Assembly: GCA_034509925.1 (NCBI GenBank)
Contig: CM067536.1
Location: 1,686,001 to 1,750,000 of the forward strand
Origin: Hirudinaria manillensis
Lineage: Eukaryota > Annelida > Clitellata > Hirudinida > Hirudinidae
Reading direction: 5' to 3'
DNA length: 64,000 bases
Shown here one piece after another: positions 34,050 through 46,917 of this stretch. Every line of letters starts with the position of its first letter. Position 1 is the stretch's first letter. The translations under genes and the position numbers were made by a program. The notes below the pieces were generated by a model. That model did no database searches. It was not told the origin of the DNA and worked only from the letters and a program-made list of their open reading frames with translations.

Positions 34050-35240
34050 TAGGATATGGCTTCGCAATTTCGATGCGTTGGTCAATGCTGAATCCTTTTG
34101 TCGTAATGATTATAAATAGCAAATTGTTCATAAGTAAATTTAAATAAGTACAAAATAAGAATAATTGCGATGATAACGAGTTGTTTTTTAATAAAAAAAT
34201 TAATTAAAAACTGGAAAATAAAAGAATTACTAAAGAAAAGCCAAAAATTTTAAGACAAAAAAAATCTTTCAAAAAATGAAGAAATTTGTTTCAAAGACTT
34301 AAAATATCTCGAAAATTACTGATTTTACCAATTAACTTTTTAATTTCAGTTTAAGTCTCTTAATTAGAATTCAACCGTCCGTAAATTTAACATCCGTTTT
34401 CGAAAATTCGTTTTTGGACATACATTTTTATTTTAATTTTTCCGAAATATCCAAAATATAGAACAGCTTTTTATCGATGATTTTCATATATAAAATAAAC
34501 AACTTAGCTTTCAATCTTGCATCAAAGTTTACCTTGAAAAGAGTCAATTTTCTTTACGATCCTCAATGTAAATTGGGGAAAGGCTTTTTTAAATTCTAAG
34601 TAAATATTTCAACATTAACCCCATACGCACGCGGTTATAATTAATTTAAATATAATTCAAAATATTAGACATAACCGTGGAAATTAACAAACCTTTCATC
34701 TACTATCAAGTTATTGTAGTCTTAAAATTCATTTGAGAACTCATAAATAAAGATGATGATCACGATGAAGATAACGACAACATATTATAATAATATGTTG
34801 TTATTATATATAATAATAATAATTATTATTATTATTACTATTATTAATGGTTTTATTGATGGTATAATAATAATTATTAGTAATAGTAATCTTATTAATA
34901 TATTATTATATTATTATGGTTTACATAATTTTTAGTAATTAATGCATGTTTTTAATTTATAATATTAATAATAATTGATGATTTTGTTTGTGATTTTATA
35001 TTATGTCATAGTAATATCACGTAATAATGATTATTATATGTGAGGCTTCTAGTGGTCCACCTAAGACCACCTAGAAATGCCCTGACTACTGGATATAACT
35101 CTGAAGGCCCTTCTATTTTCAAGACTGGTTTCGAACACGATGCCTCATAGACATTATCCTACCATCGTATTCAGGTTGAGTATGGCTGCTATAATATCTT
35201 TGAAATGCCTTTGACAGGGGTGGATTCTCAGGTAACTTTA
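34050..35240. other. Region downstream of gene C
   Basis: AT-rich with AT triplet arrays at 34790-34920. I looked for additional EGF, membrane or phosphatase exons on the plus strand (gene C) and for cytoplasmic exons on the minus strand (gene D) and found none. Confidence 0.5.
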
Positions 35241-35521
35241 CTGCGGATCGATATCTTCGTTTTTATATTAATTCGTCATTTTTGACATTCTAAAAGCTTT
35301 TAAATAGATCTCTATTTGTTTCCAAAACATAACAGACATTTTCTCGTTTTGAGCATTTTTTTTTCGAATCAAGATGTTCTGACTTTTGTTTTTAAGACAA
35401 GAAAGGCTTGTAGGATAATGTATTTCAAATTTTCATTATGCAAAGCCTACGTTTTCATTCAAAAGCAGTATATAAAACAGTACAAATAGCGAAGAATGCA
35501 AACTCAATTGCACTTCACCAG

Positions 35522-35602
35522 ATGTGGACTTTCACAGATTGCATCTTCAATCCTGATCAGATGGTTGAAATATCGGTAGCCGTAGAAACAGTCATTGAAT
35601 AA
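35522..35602 (+). pseudogene. Small frame with TATA box, nonsense-truncated copy
   Basis: Counterpart of the 60-codon frame at 42105-42287. A TATATAAAA box lies at 35469-35477. A single change (GAATTA to GAATAA) stops this copy after 26 codons, so either the frame is not coding or this copy is dead. Confidence 0.4.
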
Positions 35603-35886
35603 CGACCTTTTGGAAAATTAAAAACAAATCTATTTCATTCAAACTGTTTTTCAATAATTTTAAAAATGATATTTATTATATTTATTACAATTGCATTGCC
35701 ATTATTCCTTAAGGCTGGCCGTTTGAATTTATTTGAGTTATTTTCTCTCATTAATAATTGTACGTTTATATTGTTCCAATGAGTTGTACATAACCTTTTT
35801 TTTAATTCGCTGCTTTCTCTTACTGTGAATTTGTAGGAAATCGATTGATTTCACATTAATTTGATTTTAAATAAACCCAATTCAAT

Positions 35887-38800
35887 TCAAGAAAATTCAA
35901 AATTAAAAAAAAAAAATTTGTAATGCTCACGTTGATTACCTCCTCTCCCGAAACAACAGCACAAAGCGCAAAAGATGATCAATATAATAGCAATCGAGGA
36001 AGCGACAATAAATTCAATTCCAGGAAATTGAAGAAATAGAAATGGATCGCGACCTTCTGCCTCGTAGTCTTCAGTAGTAGTGAATAACGTTGACATGTTT
36101 GACGGATATCCATGAGTAGTGAAGTTGCCTGCTATCTCGAGAAATGCAATTCGTAATTTTAAATTATAAACTTTTCAAAATTTTATAACCTTTTCTTAAT
36201 GTTAACTTGCATTTCGTTATGTCTGAGAATAGACTGAAAGGTTTATTTTTTTTCAAAATTTAAATGAAAAACAACAAATTAATAATTAAAAATCGTTCTC
36301 TCAAATAGAAACACAAAAAGAGCAAAAATGTTTAATGCTAAACAATTTTCCGAAAGATGAAACTACAAAGAAATTAACAACAAATTCCATATAAATATAA
36401 AAAAACATCGAAACATCATAAAAGTTTACCTTTTATACAAACGAAATTATTGATGCTGACATAACCGGGATTACACTGACAAATGTAACTTAGTGGAACA
36501 TTTATACAGAATGAGATGGACTTGTTACAGTCATTTTCTTCCACACATTCGTTTCTATCTGTAAAAAATTTCATAAACAAACATTATAAAATAAAAAGAA
36601 ATTACGAATTACACATTTACAATACTTGATTCGAAATACTTATTTCTCAATATGTAATTTTTTAATGGATAGCAGTTGTTAACAAGTAACTAACCATGGC
36701 ATTCCACAGCATAATTGTAAATTTGTTCCACAGTTCCGTGCGGACACTTACAATCATACGAACCCAAGTTATTGATGCATGTTGATTCTGTGCCACAATT
36801 ATGCAACAAATCGGCACATTCATCAATATCTCGAAAGTAAAATCATAAAATTAAATACTCGATAAATAAAATAAAATCAATTTGTTATTGGAAAAATTAT
36901 TTACTCATCAATATTTCAATAAACATGGCCAATAATCCAACCTTCACATTCGAATACCGTTAATCTCATGTAGCCTCTCAAGCATTCGCATGTAAAATGT
37001 CCATATGCATTGGAACATTTCGTGGTACTTTTATCGCATTTTACGTCATCCAAGCACTCATCTATGTCTGGATGAAAGAAAAAAAATTATAATTTGAGAA
37101 ATTTAACTAATAACTGAAATATGATTATTCTTATTTCATCCCTCTTTGGCTTCCCTCAAATCCTAAGTTTGCAAAATTAAAGATGGTAATATTCGTGTGG
37201 CACGATAAAGTTTTGGTAAAAATGCAGACTTTGGTAACATCGAATGTTTTATTCAAACATGGCTCATATGGATTGTCATATTTTCCTGATCTTTGACAAT
37301 TGATGTCGCATTTTTTTAAAATTTTTTAAAATTTTATTGTAAATCGGAAATTAAATGACGAAGCCAGCTTTCTAGTTTCCAAAAGTAGAAAAGACGCGGT
37401 AATCAACTTGAACAGGTAAGCTTGACCTTGGCAGATCCATTTCTCTAATGCCATGGTTAAGTTTGTGAAGCCACTTTTACAGATGCAATGGTAAAAGCCA
37501 GGTGCGTTGATGCAATTCGAGGATATATTGTCACATTTTCCTTTGGCGCATTCGTCAATGTCTCAAAATTCGATATAAAATCAAGTTATTTTAATGGAAA
37601 TCACTGAAAATAACACTACTGCGATACCTCGATTAGCAAGTCTTAACTGTACTTACGTTTCAATGGAACGGTGATCCCTCGAAATAGATATTTTTATGAA
37701 TTATTTTTTATTACATATGTTTATGTTAATGTTATATTAACATGATAATATAATATATTATTTAAGGATCGTCTGGACCAGGACAGTGATTAATAATGCC
37801 AAACGGTGTAACAATTTTGAGAAATATTTAAAAAAATCTAATTTATAGCATTTATATTCAAATGGTTACTATTTATATAAATAAATACGCATTTAAGGAT
37901 TAATAATTTTAGACTTTTAGAATTAATAATTCGCATTTATTAGACCCATTAAACAACCGTACCATTGCAGTTCAAATCGTTGTCATATGAGAAGCCAATT
38001 GTACATACGCAGACACCAATATCCAAATTTTGCCAATTTAAGGTAATGCATTCTTTGTTCTTTCCGCAAATATAGTTTGTGCAATCTAGTTTCACATGAG
38101 TTGAAAGCTCATAAAACGTCATAAATCAGAATTTTTAAAAATGAAATCTACTGAAACAATAGTTTTTACATAACTTGTGATTGTTTAATTTTACAATTTT
38201 AAAACATTTAAAAGATAACACAAATTAAAACAAAGCTACATAGGTTAGGCAGTATAATATGTAGTATAAATATGTTTTAATAATAATAATATTACTAATA
38301 ATAATTTCTCGTTAACTTTTCAGTTTATTTATGTAAAAACCACATTTTAGAGAACGTCTCTTTTAATCTTCCAAAAATTCGAATTAAAACAAGGCATATA
38401 ATTTATTATTTAGTCATGCTTTAGAAATAAAGATGCTTCTTTTGATTTAATATTCACATAATTCTGATTACATAGCCATCGTACATGATTCAAGCTGAAA
38501 CATTTTTTACCAATAACATCGCAAGCGATTCCCTTGGTGCTATTTTGGCACTTTTGGCAATCCTCACCGTAAAATAGGCACGTCGATGCCGTGAACGAAA
38601 TTGCCTTAGTTACCATTACTTGATCTTTTTAATGAAAACAAAACGGATTATTTTTTATAATTATAATTTTATCAAAAATGATAATAACTTTTACAGAAAA
38701 TTAAGTAAAACTATTAATCTTTTTAAAATATTTAAGACAAATTACTCTTCGAATAGACGGAAAAGAGATCGTTTCCTCCGCAGATCTGATGATGACAGTC

Positions 38801-39657
38801 AGCTGCGCATTTATTCAAATCATAAACAACATCCAATTCAGCCAAGTCCTGAATGCATACGCATAATTTTTTCTGAAAGAATTTAGAATATTTTATCAAA
38901 ATATAAATCGAAACATATAGCTCTCAAGATCCGTGCAAGCAATGACAATGTAAACTGATTCTTACGGTTTCCGAATTTATGCCAAAGTAAGTCGTAAGTT
39001 CACAGATATACTGGCAGTGATTGACGTCCACACTTCTAGTTGTCGTATATTTACGAAGCAATTCCTCCGGTATTTTGAAACAGCCAACATAATATTCAAT
39101 TCTCGTTTCTATAACAAAACTGCTTGGTCATTGTTTTTTGTTAAAGAAAGAAGAAGGAATATTAAAACTTATAAATGTAAAAGAAATAATGTATTTACCG
39201 ATGGGTGTAACGACAGTTAGTGAGGTAAATCGACCATGGCCAGTAAATGTTATCATCCTAGATACTTTTCCAATATTAATAATATTACCTGAATCCGCTG
39301 GCGTCATGGTTTTCACGACCATTGTATTTGATGTGCTAATATTCACAAGACTTATGGTTTTCTTAAAGTCAATCTTAGCATCTGCAATGTAATTCAAATA
39401 AATGTTGCGCACGGCAGTGCGAATCAACTAAATGTTATCCACTTACCTAATTTAATTTTCATAACATTTATGTAATGGATTGTGCCTAAATCTATTATGA
39501 TATGGTCATTCGAGATATCGGTGTGGTTGGACAAAACTATTACAGTTTCTTCTGAAACTCCGTAAAAGGTCGGACTATTCGCAACTAATTTGAACAACTT
39601 CAATAAAAACAGATCCAAATAAAGGCTTAAAATTTGCATGTTGTTGAATGTGCTCAT
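35887..39657 (-). CDS. Gene D: discoidin-like - WSC - five EGF - TM receptor with short tail
   Basis: Exons (minus): 39657-39447, 39381-39199, 39108-38966, 38872-38746, 38618-38472, 38085-37963, 37561-37427, 37067-36942, 36829-36695, 36558-36430, 36131-35887; 567 codons plus stop, one continuous frame. Signal peptide near residues 8-25; a divergent discoidin-like module over exons 1-2 (IIIDLGTIHYINVMKIKLG); WSC over exons 3-4 (YYVGCFKIP, LCVCIQ, CGGNDLFSVYS); a Cys-rich exon; EGF modules in exons 6-10 (DIDEC twice more, DRNEC); a membrane exon (FIVASSIAIILIIFCALCCC). After the span come only GRGGNQREHYKFFF... and a stop. A GT donor at 35939 could continue the gene, but no phosphatase exons follow. 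Likely a glycan-binding surface receptor needing a partner to signal, by inference from module content. Confidence 0.83.
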
Positions 39658-40319
39658 AAAAGAATAAACATGGACACATCCTTACGTCACGCATTAAGAA
39701 AATAAGTCGTAAAGTTAGGATTATTGTGAAACAAAATAATATCGTTAACATCCATTAATAACTATTAATAATGGGGAGAGGAGGGGTGAAGGATTTTGTT
39801 TTCGTTTTTTTTTTAGAATTCTTTTATTTTTACGTTTTGATTTTCTGAGAATGCGGACAGTGGTTGAAAGAATTGAAACGATGGGTTGAGTTTAAGCTCG
39901 ATTATCAATAATAATAATAATAATCCAAACTACGCGGCGCCGTGGCCCAATCTGATCAAATTGAAAAGATTGAAATTTAGCACGCATTTTCCAATATTTT
40001 TATTTTTTACAATTTCAAAATGCTTGAGGGTTACGATATTTTTAGTTGTTCCGTTGTCTGTATATATATAGACAATATCAGGTTGTCGACTCTAGAAATA
40101 TATAATTGCCCTTGCCAGACGCAGTCTGTGCCTAGATCCAAACCACACAATTCTAAAGATTGTCCATGAGCTATGTATATTGTGATTGCAAATGCCAATC
40201 TTATTGGGAATTGTAATCTCTTAAATTGAAATGACTCATCCGTTTGGATCATAGAAATGCGAGAAATTAGATACCTTCACCTTTCATAGGTCCTGTCAAG
40301 ATCGTTTCTTATGTTATCC

Positions 40320-40840
40320 TGAAAATTCACCGAACGGAAAATTCACCGCACTGAAAATTCATCGCCGGATAATTTTAAAGGGTTACTAAACGAGGACGAT
40401 CATTTTGAATGGAATAAAACAACATGCATATTTACAGATTTTATTTAAAACATGACTTAATAAATAATTAAAACTATAAACCAAGCCCCTAAAATAGTCA
40501 ATGATGTACCTTTTATCATTATCTTATATTATATTTTGTTCTCTGAGAGGGGCATCTTGATAACATTTCTTCGGAAAGGTTACGTTGATGCCTGCCACAT
40601 GTTGTTCCAACTTGCCCCTATTAAGGGCCTGTTCCTTTTTCAGGACTTTGATAAATTTCTATATGGATGGATGTCTTGATCCAACAGACTCGTTAAAGGC
40701 CCTGTGCCAACTCTCACAAAAATTGTTAGTTTTAGGCAAAGCAGTCAAACCATCCTCGTCACAATTCCAGAGATGATGTGGAAATCGGGGTGGTTTTCGT
40801 CCACGCCGGTGAGGTCATCCAATCCCGCGGCAAACCAAAA
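40320..40840 (-). mobile_element. MULE-type transposase remnant, copy 1
   Basis: Minus-strand coding relic (about 40830-40523) homologous to the better copy at 49132-49440, with a stop codon (ATATAG) in the middle. Adjacent 40320-40372 has three GAAAATTCA(C/T)CG units, probably part of the element's end. Confidence 0.6.
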
Positions 40841-41332
40841 GCGGGGGATGGATAATACTTGGAGATGTTGCACTGTGGCGAAAACCAGCATTTTCTCGGA
40901 ACTTCTGAGGAAAATCAAAAACTTAGTTTCTTTGTGTATGTCTTAAAAACTCCTTTGGAATAACCAATTCAGTTAACGACAATGGATTCGACTGAAGGGA
41001 AATGGGATAATATGGGGCACCTATAAAACATTTTATTAGTGATTTAAGATGTAATTAATTATGTTTCTCTTTTGCATTTGTCGAACGCACAACGTGATAA
41101 GTTCAATGGTATATAATAGTTAAAATTACGGGATTGGAAATTTTCATTTTGCCTTGGTTAATAACTTAGAAGATTCCAAATTTCCTATCGTTGTTACATC
41201 GTGCTTTAATATTAATTCTTGATTAGTAACTGAGTCAAACTAATGTCAAACCAAATCTTGTTAAAAGTTAAAATGAATCTAATGTAAGAATGTAAACATT
41301 CAACATGTTGTGTCTCTGTTTTCGATAGCGGA

Positions 41333-41495
41333 TATCACCGATAGTTTATTCTGTCAACGTTGATAAGGTAGAGGGGAAACCTTAAAATAATTGCAAGTCT
41401 CATTAGAATTGGAAAATAGTAAATAATAATTCTCATTTCACGATTATCTTGAGAGCATAATCTCACTTCTATTTGATGTTCTCCAGTAGATAAGT
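41333..41495 (-). pseudogene. Orphan 3' tip of gene E at end of copy 1
   Basis: Matches 49950-50113, the last coding bases and 3' flank of gene E, but the rest of gene E is absent here. It marks the right breakpoint of the duplicated unit. Confidence 0.65.
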
Positions 41496-41700
41496 AAAAG
41501 GCAAGGGGTCAGAGCGAGCACGAAGCACAAACCAACATATTAATAATAATGCACTCGCTTAAATATTACATATAATATAATAACTTGTGAGTCGTTACGG
41601 TAGAATGGTTCGCAAGAATATGCCAGGATGTGATTTTGGATTGGAAATTAACTCTAGGGAGTTTAAAAGCGATGTGATATTTCGAATTTTTTGATGGCAG

Positions 41701-41779
41701 GGGAGAAATAAATGCTATTGTGGCGAAAAGTATGAGCAGTCATCTGACTGTTTAGATTACAGAACCGAATGTGACATGA
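41701..41779 (+). pseudogene. Gene C remnant: in-frame fused exon
   Basis: Starts as gene C exon 2 (CYCGEKYEQSSD) and switches to the end of exon 3 (LDYRTECDM), keeping the exon 2 acceptor, the exon 3 donor and the reading frame. The intron and about 300 bp around it are deleted. No other gene C exons follow, so it is a fragment. Confidence 0.75.
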
Positions 41780-42050
41780 GTAAGTCACGTTTGTCACGCT
41801 GTCCTTTCATAACTTTGTTTTTTATTAAATTATCGATATCTTCGTTTTTATAATTTGTCATTTTTGACATTCTACAAGTTTTTAAATAGATCTCTATTTG
41901 TTTCCAAAACATAAAAGACATTTTCTAGTTTTGAGCATTTTTTTGTCGAATCAAGATGTTCTGACTTTTGTTCTTAAGACAAGAAAGGCTTGTAGGATAA
42001 TGTATTTCAAATTTTCATTATGCAAAGCCTACGTTTTCATTCAATAGCGG

Positions 42051-42059
42051 TATATAAAA
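42051..42059 (+). promoter_or_regulatory. TATA box before the 42105 frame
   Basis: TATATAAAA, conserved with 35469-35477 in copy 1. It drives, if anything, the small plus-strand frame downstream of gene D'. Confidence 0.4.
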
Positions 42060-42104
42060 ACAGTACAAATAGCGAAGAATGCAAACTCAATTGCACTTCA
42101 CCAG

Positions 42105-42287
42105 ATGTGGACTTTCATAGATTGCATCTTCAATCCTGGTCAGATGGTTGAAATATCGGTAGCAGTAGAAACAGTCATTGAATTACGACCTTTTGGAAAA
42201 TTAAAAACAAATCTATTTCATTCAAACGGTTTTTCAATAATTTTAAAAGTGATACTTATTATATTTATTGCCATTATTCCTTATTAA
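42105..42287 (+). other. 60-codon frame with hydrophobic C terminus
   Basis: ATG at 42105; C-terminal 20 residues (FSIILKVILIIFIAIIPY) would span a membrane. It lies 54 bp after a TATA box, tail to tail with gene D'. The copy 1 version is nonsense-truncated, which argues against a conserved function. No family recognised. Confidence 0.3.
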
Positions 42288-42435
42288 GGCTGGCCGTTTG
42301 AATTTATTTGAGTTATGTTCTCTCATTAATAATTGTACGTTTATATTGTTCTAATGAGTTGTACATAACCTTTTTTTTTTTTTAATTCGCTGCTTTCTCT
42401 TACTGTGAATTTGTAGGAAATCGATTGATTTCACA

Positions 42436-45400
42436 TTAATTTGATTTTAAATAAACCCAATTCAATTCAAGAAAATTCAAAATTAAAAAAAAAAATTTGT
42501 AATGCTCACGTTGATTACCTCCTCTCCCGAAACAACAGCACAAAGCGCAAAAGATGATCAATATAATAGCAATCGAAGAAGCGACAATAAATTCAATACC
42601 GCGAAATTGAAGAAATAGAAATGGATCGCGACCTTCTGCCTCGTAGTCTTCAGTAGTAGTGAATAACGTTGACATGTTTGACGGATATCCATGAGTAGTG
42701 AAGTTGCCTGCTATCTCGAGAAATGCAATTCGTAATTTTAAATTATAAACTTTTCAAAATTTTATAACCTTTTCTTAATGTTTACTTGCATTTCGTTATG
42801 TCTGAGAATAAACTGAAAGGTTTTGGTTTTTTTCAAAATTTAAATGACAAACAACAAATTAAGAATTAAAAATCGTTCTCTCAGATAGAAACACAAAGAG
42901 AGCAAAAGTGTTTAATGCTAAACAATTTTCCGAAAGATGAAACTACAAAGAAATTAACAACAAATTCCATATAAATATAAAAAACATCGAAACATCATAA
43001 AAGTTTACCTTTTATACAAACGAAATTATTGATGCTGACATAACCGGGATTACACTGACAAATGTAACTTAGTGGAACATTTATACAGAATGAGATGGAC
43101 TTGTTACAGTCATTTTCTTCCACACATTCGTTTCTATCTGTAAAAAATTTCATAAACAAACATTATAAAATAAAAAGAAATTACGAATTACACATTTACA
43201 ATACTTGATTCGAAATACTTATTTCTCAATATGTAATTTTTTAATGGATGGCAGTTGTTAACAAGTAACTAACCATGGCATTCTACAGCATAATTGTAAA
43301 TTTGTTCCACAGTTCCGTGCGGACACTTACAATCATACGAACCCAAGTTATTGATGCATGTTGATTCTGTGCCACAATTATGCAACAAATCGGCACATTC
43401 ATCAATATCTCGAAAGTAAAATCATAAAATTAAATACTCGATAAATAAAATAAAATCAATTTGTTATTGGAAAAATTATTTACTCATCAATATTTCAATA
43501 AACATGGCCAATAATCCAACCTTCACATTCGAATACCGTTAATCTCATGTAGCCTCTCAAGCATTCGCATGTAAAATGTCCATATGCATTGGAACATTTC
43601 GTGGTACTTTTATCGCATTTTACGTCATCCAAGCACTCATCTATGTCTGGATGAAAGAAAAAAAATTATAATTTGAGAAATTTAACTAATAACTGAAATA
43701 TGATTATTCTTATTTCATCCCTCTTTGGCTTCCCTCAAATCCTAAGTTTGCAAAATTAAAGATGGTAATATTCGTGTAGCACGATAAAGTTTTGGTAAAA
43801 TTCAGACTTTGGTAACATCGAATGTTTTATTCAAACATGGCTCATATGGATTGTCATATTTTCCTGATCTTTGACAATTGATGTCGCATTTTTTTTAAAT
43901 TTTTTAAAATTTTATTTTAAATAGGAAATTAAATGCCGAAGCCAGCTCTCTAGTTTCCAAAAGTAGAAAAGACGCGGTAATCAACTTGAACAGGTAAGCT
44001 TGACCTTGGCAGATCCATTTCTCTAATGCCATGGTTAAGTTTGTGAAGCCACTTTTACAGATGCAGTGGTAAAAGCCAGGTGCGTTGATGCAATTCGAGG
44101 ATATATTGTCACATTTTCCTTTGGCGCATTCGTCAATGTCTCAAAATTCGATATAAAATCAAGTTATTTTAATGGAAATCACTGAAAATAACACTACTGC
44201 GATACCTCGATTAGCAAGTCTTAACTGTACTTACGTTTCAATGGAACGGTGATCCCTCGAAATAGATATTTTTATGAATTATTTTTTATTACATATGTTT
44301 ATGTTAATGTTATATTAACATGATAACATAATATTGTTATAACCCTGAAATTATATGACCCAAAGAATTATGTAAAATTATATGGCGATATAAAATTAGG
44401 GCTACTATACAGAGTCTTCGGTTAGGTCTGATTACTCAGCTCAGCAAATCGGGAAACGGGGCAAGGACAGGGAGAATTAGCAGCTGCTATATCTGCTGTT
44501 TCTCTAACTCTGCTCAACTGCTAACTAGCTCAGCTTTTCGAGAAAACTCTATTTGTCGAGGTTCATAACCAATGACTCTGAATAGTGCCATGAACATTAA
44601 TTAATTATTCAATTAATTAATTAATTATAAAATTATATTGCCAGTAAATTAATTAATTGCTAAATTAATTAATCAGCGATATAATTTTAATTATACTTCA
44701 ATTATCTGGATCCAGGGATCCATCACCGCCCCCTCCTTAAATCTGTTCGTCCCGAACAGACATCTATTCCCATTTTCACTTTAGGAATAGGATCCGATTG
44801 TCTTCCAACAATCTCATGGCTTCGAATCTCAGATACTTTTGCTTGCTCCTCTTCTGGGATTTCTGTTTCCTCCCTTTGGTTCCTGTGTCCCGCAACTTTC
44901 AGTCGCGGAACGTCGCCACTTCCATGTACGCCCTCCTGCTCCATCATGTTGCCAGATCTCAAACTCTCTACAGGATCGCCTACGCCACTTTCCATGCTAG
45001 GCTGTCTCCCATCACTCCCGAAATCCCGAGCACTCCCTTCTGTTATCTCCAATGGGGCGAAACATCCGGAGGCTCCACAGGTCCAATTGATCTCAAGGGT
45101 TCCGCTAGTAAATCCTCGGGCTGTTCTGTAGACTCTACTTGTTCCACCATCAACTACCTGTGCTTCACTGGTAACTCCTCGGGCGGTAATAATAACTTCA
45201 CAGACTCTGCCGGTAAATCCATGGGCTCTTCCGAAAGCTCCACTTGCTCCACTAACACCTCCGTGAGCTCTCCAGGCCCTGCTGGCCTCTCGACCTGATC
45301 TGGTGACTCCATGGGCTCCAACGGCAAATCCTCTGAGTCTCCCATCACGCACAGAGTTTCTGGAGACACGCACGCACTGTTGTCGGATGTCTTCTGATGA

Positions 45401-46080
45401 CTCCATCCCAATGCTGCCAGAAACTGTACCTGGAACAACAGATATGATTTGTTCTTCGTTGGGACCATTTTTGCAGAGTTCCTCTCCTTGTTCCTCGCAA
45501 TATGGAAGCACCACTTTGCTCTCCTCAAAAGAACCAACAAGACTCTTCTCGATAGAGTTTTCACCCGAAACCAGCGAGACATCTTGACACGGAACCGCTG
45601 TGTTTTCCAAATTGAAACCCCTAATACACTCTCTCAACTCCTCTGCTAACTTTCTCAGAAACTCACTATATTCAGACTCGAATTCGTATTCCTCCGGGAC
45701 ATGGCCATTCTCTCTCAGCCATGCCCCAAGTCGCTCTCGTATCTCAGCTTTCGTGCCTTTCCAATCTAGTTAGTATTTATGTAAATAAATATGCATTTAA
45801 GGATTAATAATTTTATAATTAATAATTCGCGTTTATTAGACCCAATAAACAACCGTACCACTGCAGTTCAAGTCGTTATCATATGAGAAGCCAGTTGCAC
45901 ATACGCAGACCCCAATATCCAAATATTTCCATGTTAAGACGATGCATGTTTTGTTCATTCCGCAAGGAGAGTTATTGCAATCTAGTTTCACATGAGTTCA
46001 AAGTTCATAAAAAGTCATAAATCAGAATTTAAAAAAATTCTACATAGGATAGGCAGTATAATATGTAGTATAAATATGGT

Positions 46081-46142
<62 letters not shown>

Positions 46143-46886
46143 GGCGAAACTGAAAGTTTAATCATGGCAGCTCAAGACCAGACACTAAACACACGTTACC
46201 ATCAACGTATGATATTGAAGCAGAAGATAGATGGCAATTGCAGGATCTGTGGCAAGGCCCAAGAAACGATAAGCCACATAACGTCAGATTGCACTGTGTT
46301 AGCAGCAACTGAATATTTGCACCGACATAATAAGGTGGCCAGTTACATCCACTGGGTTGTATGCCGTGAGCTAGGATGGGAAGTTCCAAAGAAATGGTAC
46401 GAGCACACGCCCCAAAGTGTGACGAATATAAAAGATTACACCATTCTATGGGACTATGCAATTATCACGGACAGGAAAATATTGGCCAACAGACCTGACA
46501 TTGTCATCCATGACAGGAGATCCAAGTCTTGCCTGCTAATCGATGTTTCAGTCCCGGATGATAAGAACATCGCGCTCAAAGAAGCTGAAAAAATTAGCAA
46601 ATACAAGGACCTGGAGATTGAAATCAACCGGATGTGGAAAGTGAAGTCTAAAGTCGTTCCGGTAATTGTAGGAGCGCTCGGAACGCTAAGAAAAGACTTT
46701 ACAAAGTATGTAGAGTTGATACCAGGACGACCAAAGACTTCGGAGATTCAGAAGATCTCCTTACTGGGCACTGCCCACATTCTTCGGAAAGTTCTTGGAT
46801 GAATTGCTGAGAGCACTGGTAGTGCTCAGCATTCATTCATCACCGGCTGTGAGACCGAGAAGAAGCAGGAAAAATGTGTATAATAA

Positions 46887-46917
<31 letters not shown>

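Larger units (their letters stand above)
32029..41495. repeat. Tandem segmental duplication, copy 1
   Basis: From within gene C intron 1 through gene D to the 3' tip of gene E. Paired with 41541-50113: exons, introns and flanks are nearly identical by eye from 35246/41833 rightward. The right end (...GTAAAAGGCA) is joined near 41496 to new sequence leading into copy 2. Confidence 0.88.

Noticed and set aside
40585-40946. Plus-strand frames, repeated at 49144-49554
   Set aside because: They are the antisense of the MULE transposase remnant.
44798-45587. Plus-strand frames of 94-166 codons
   Set aside because: Shadows of the GC-richer Gag-like frame on the minus strand.
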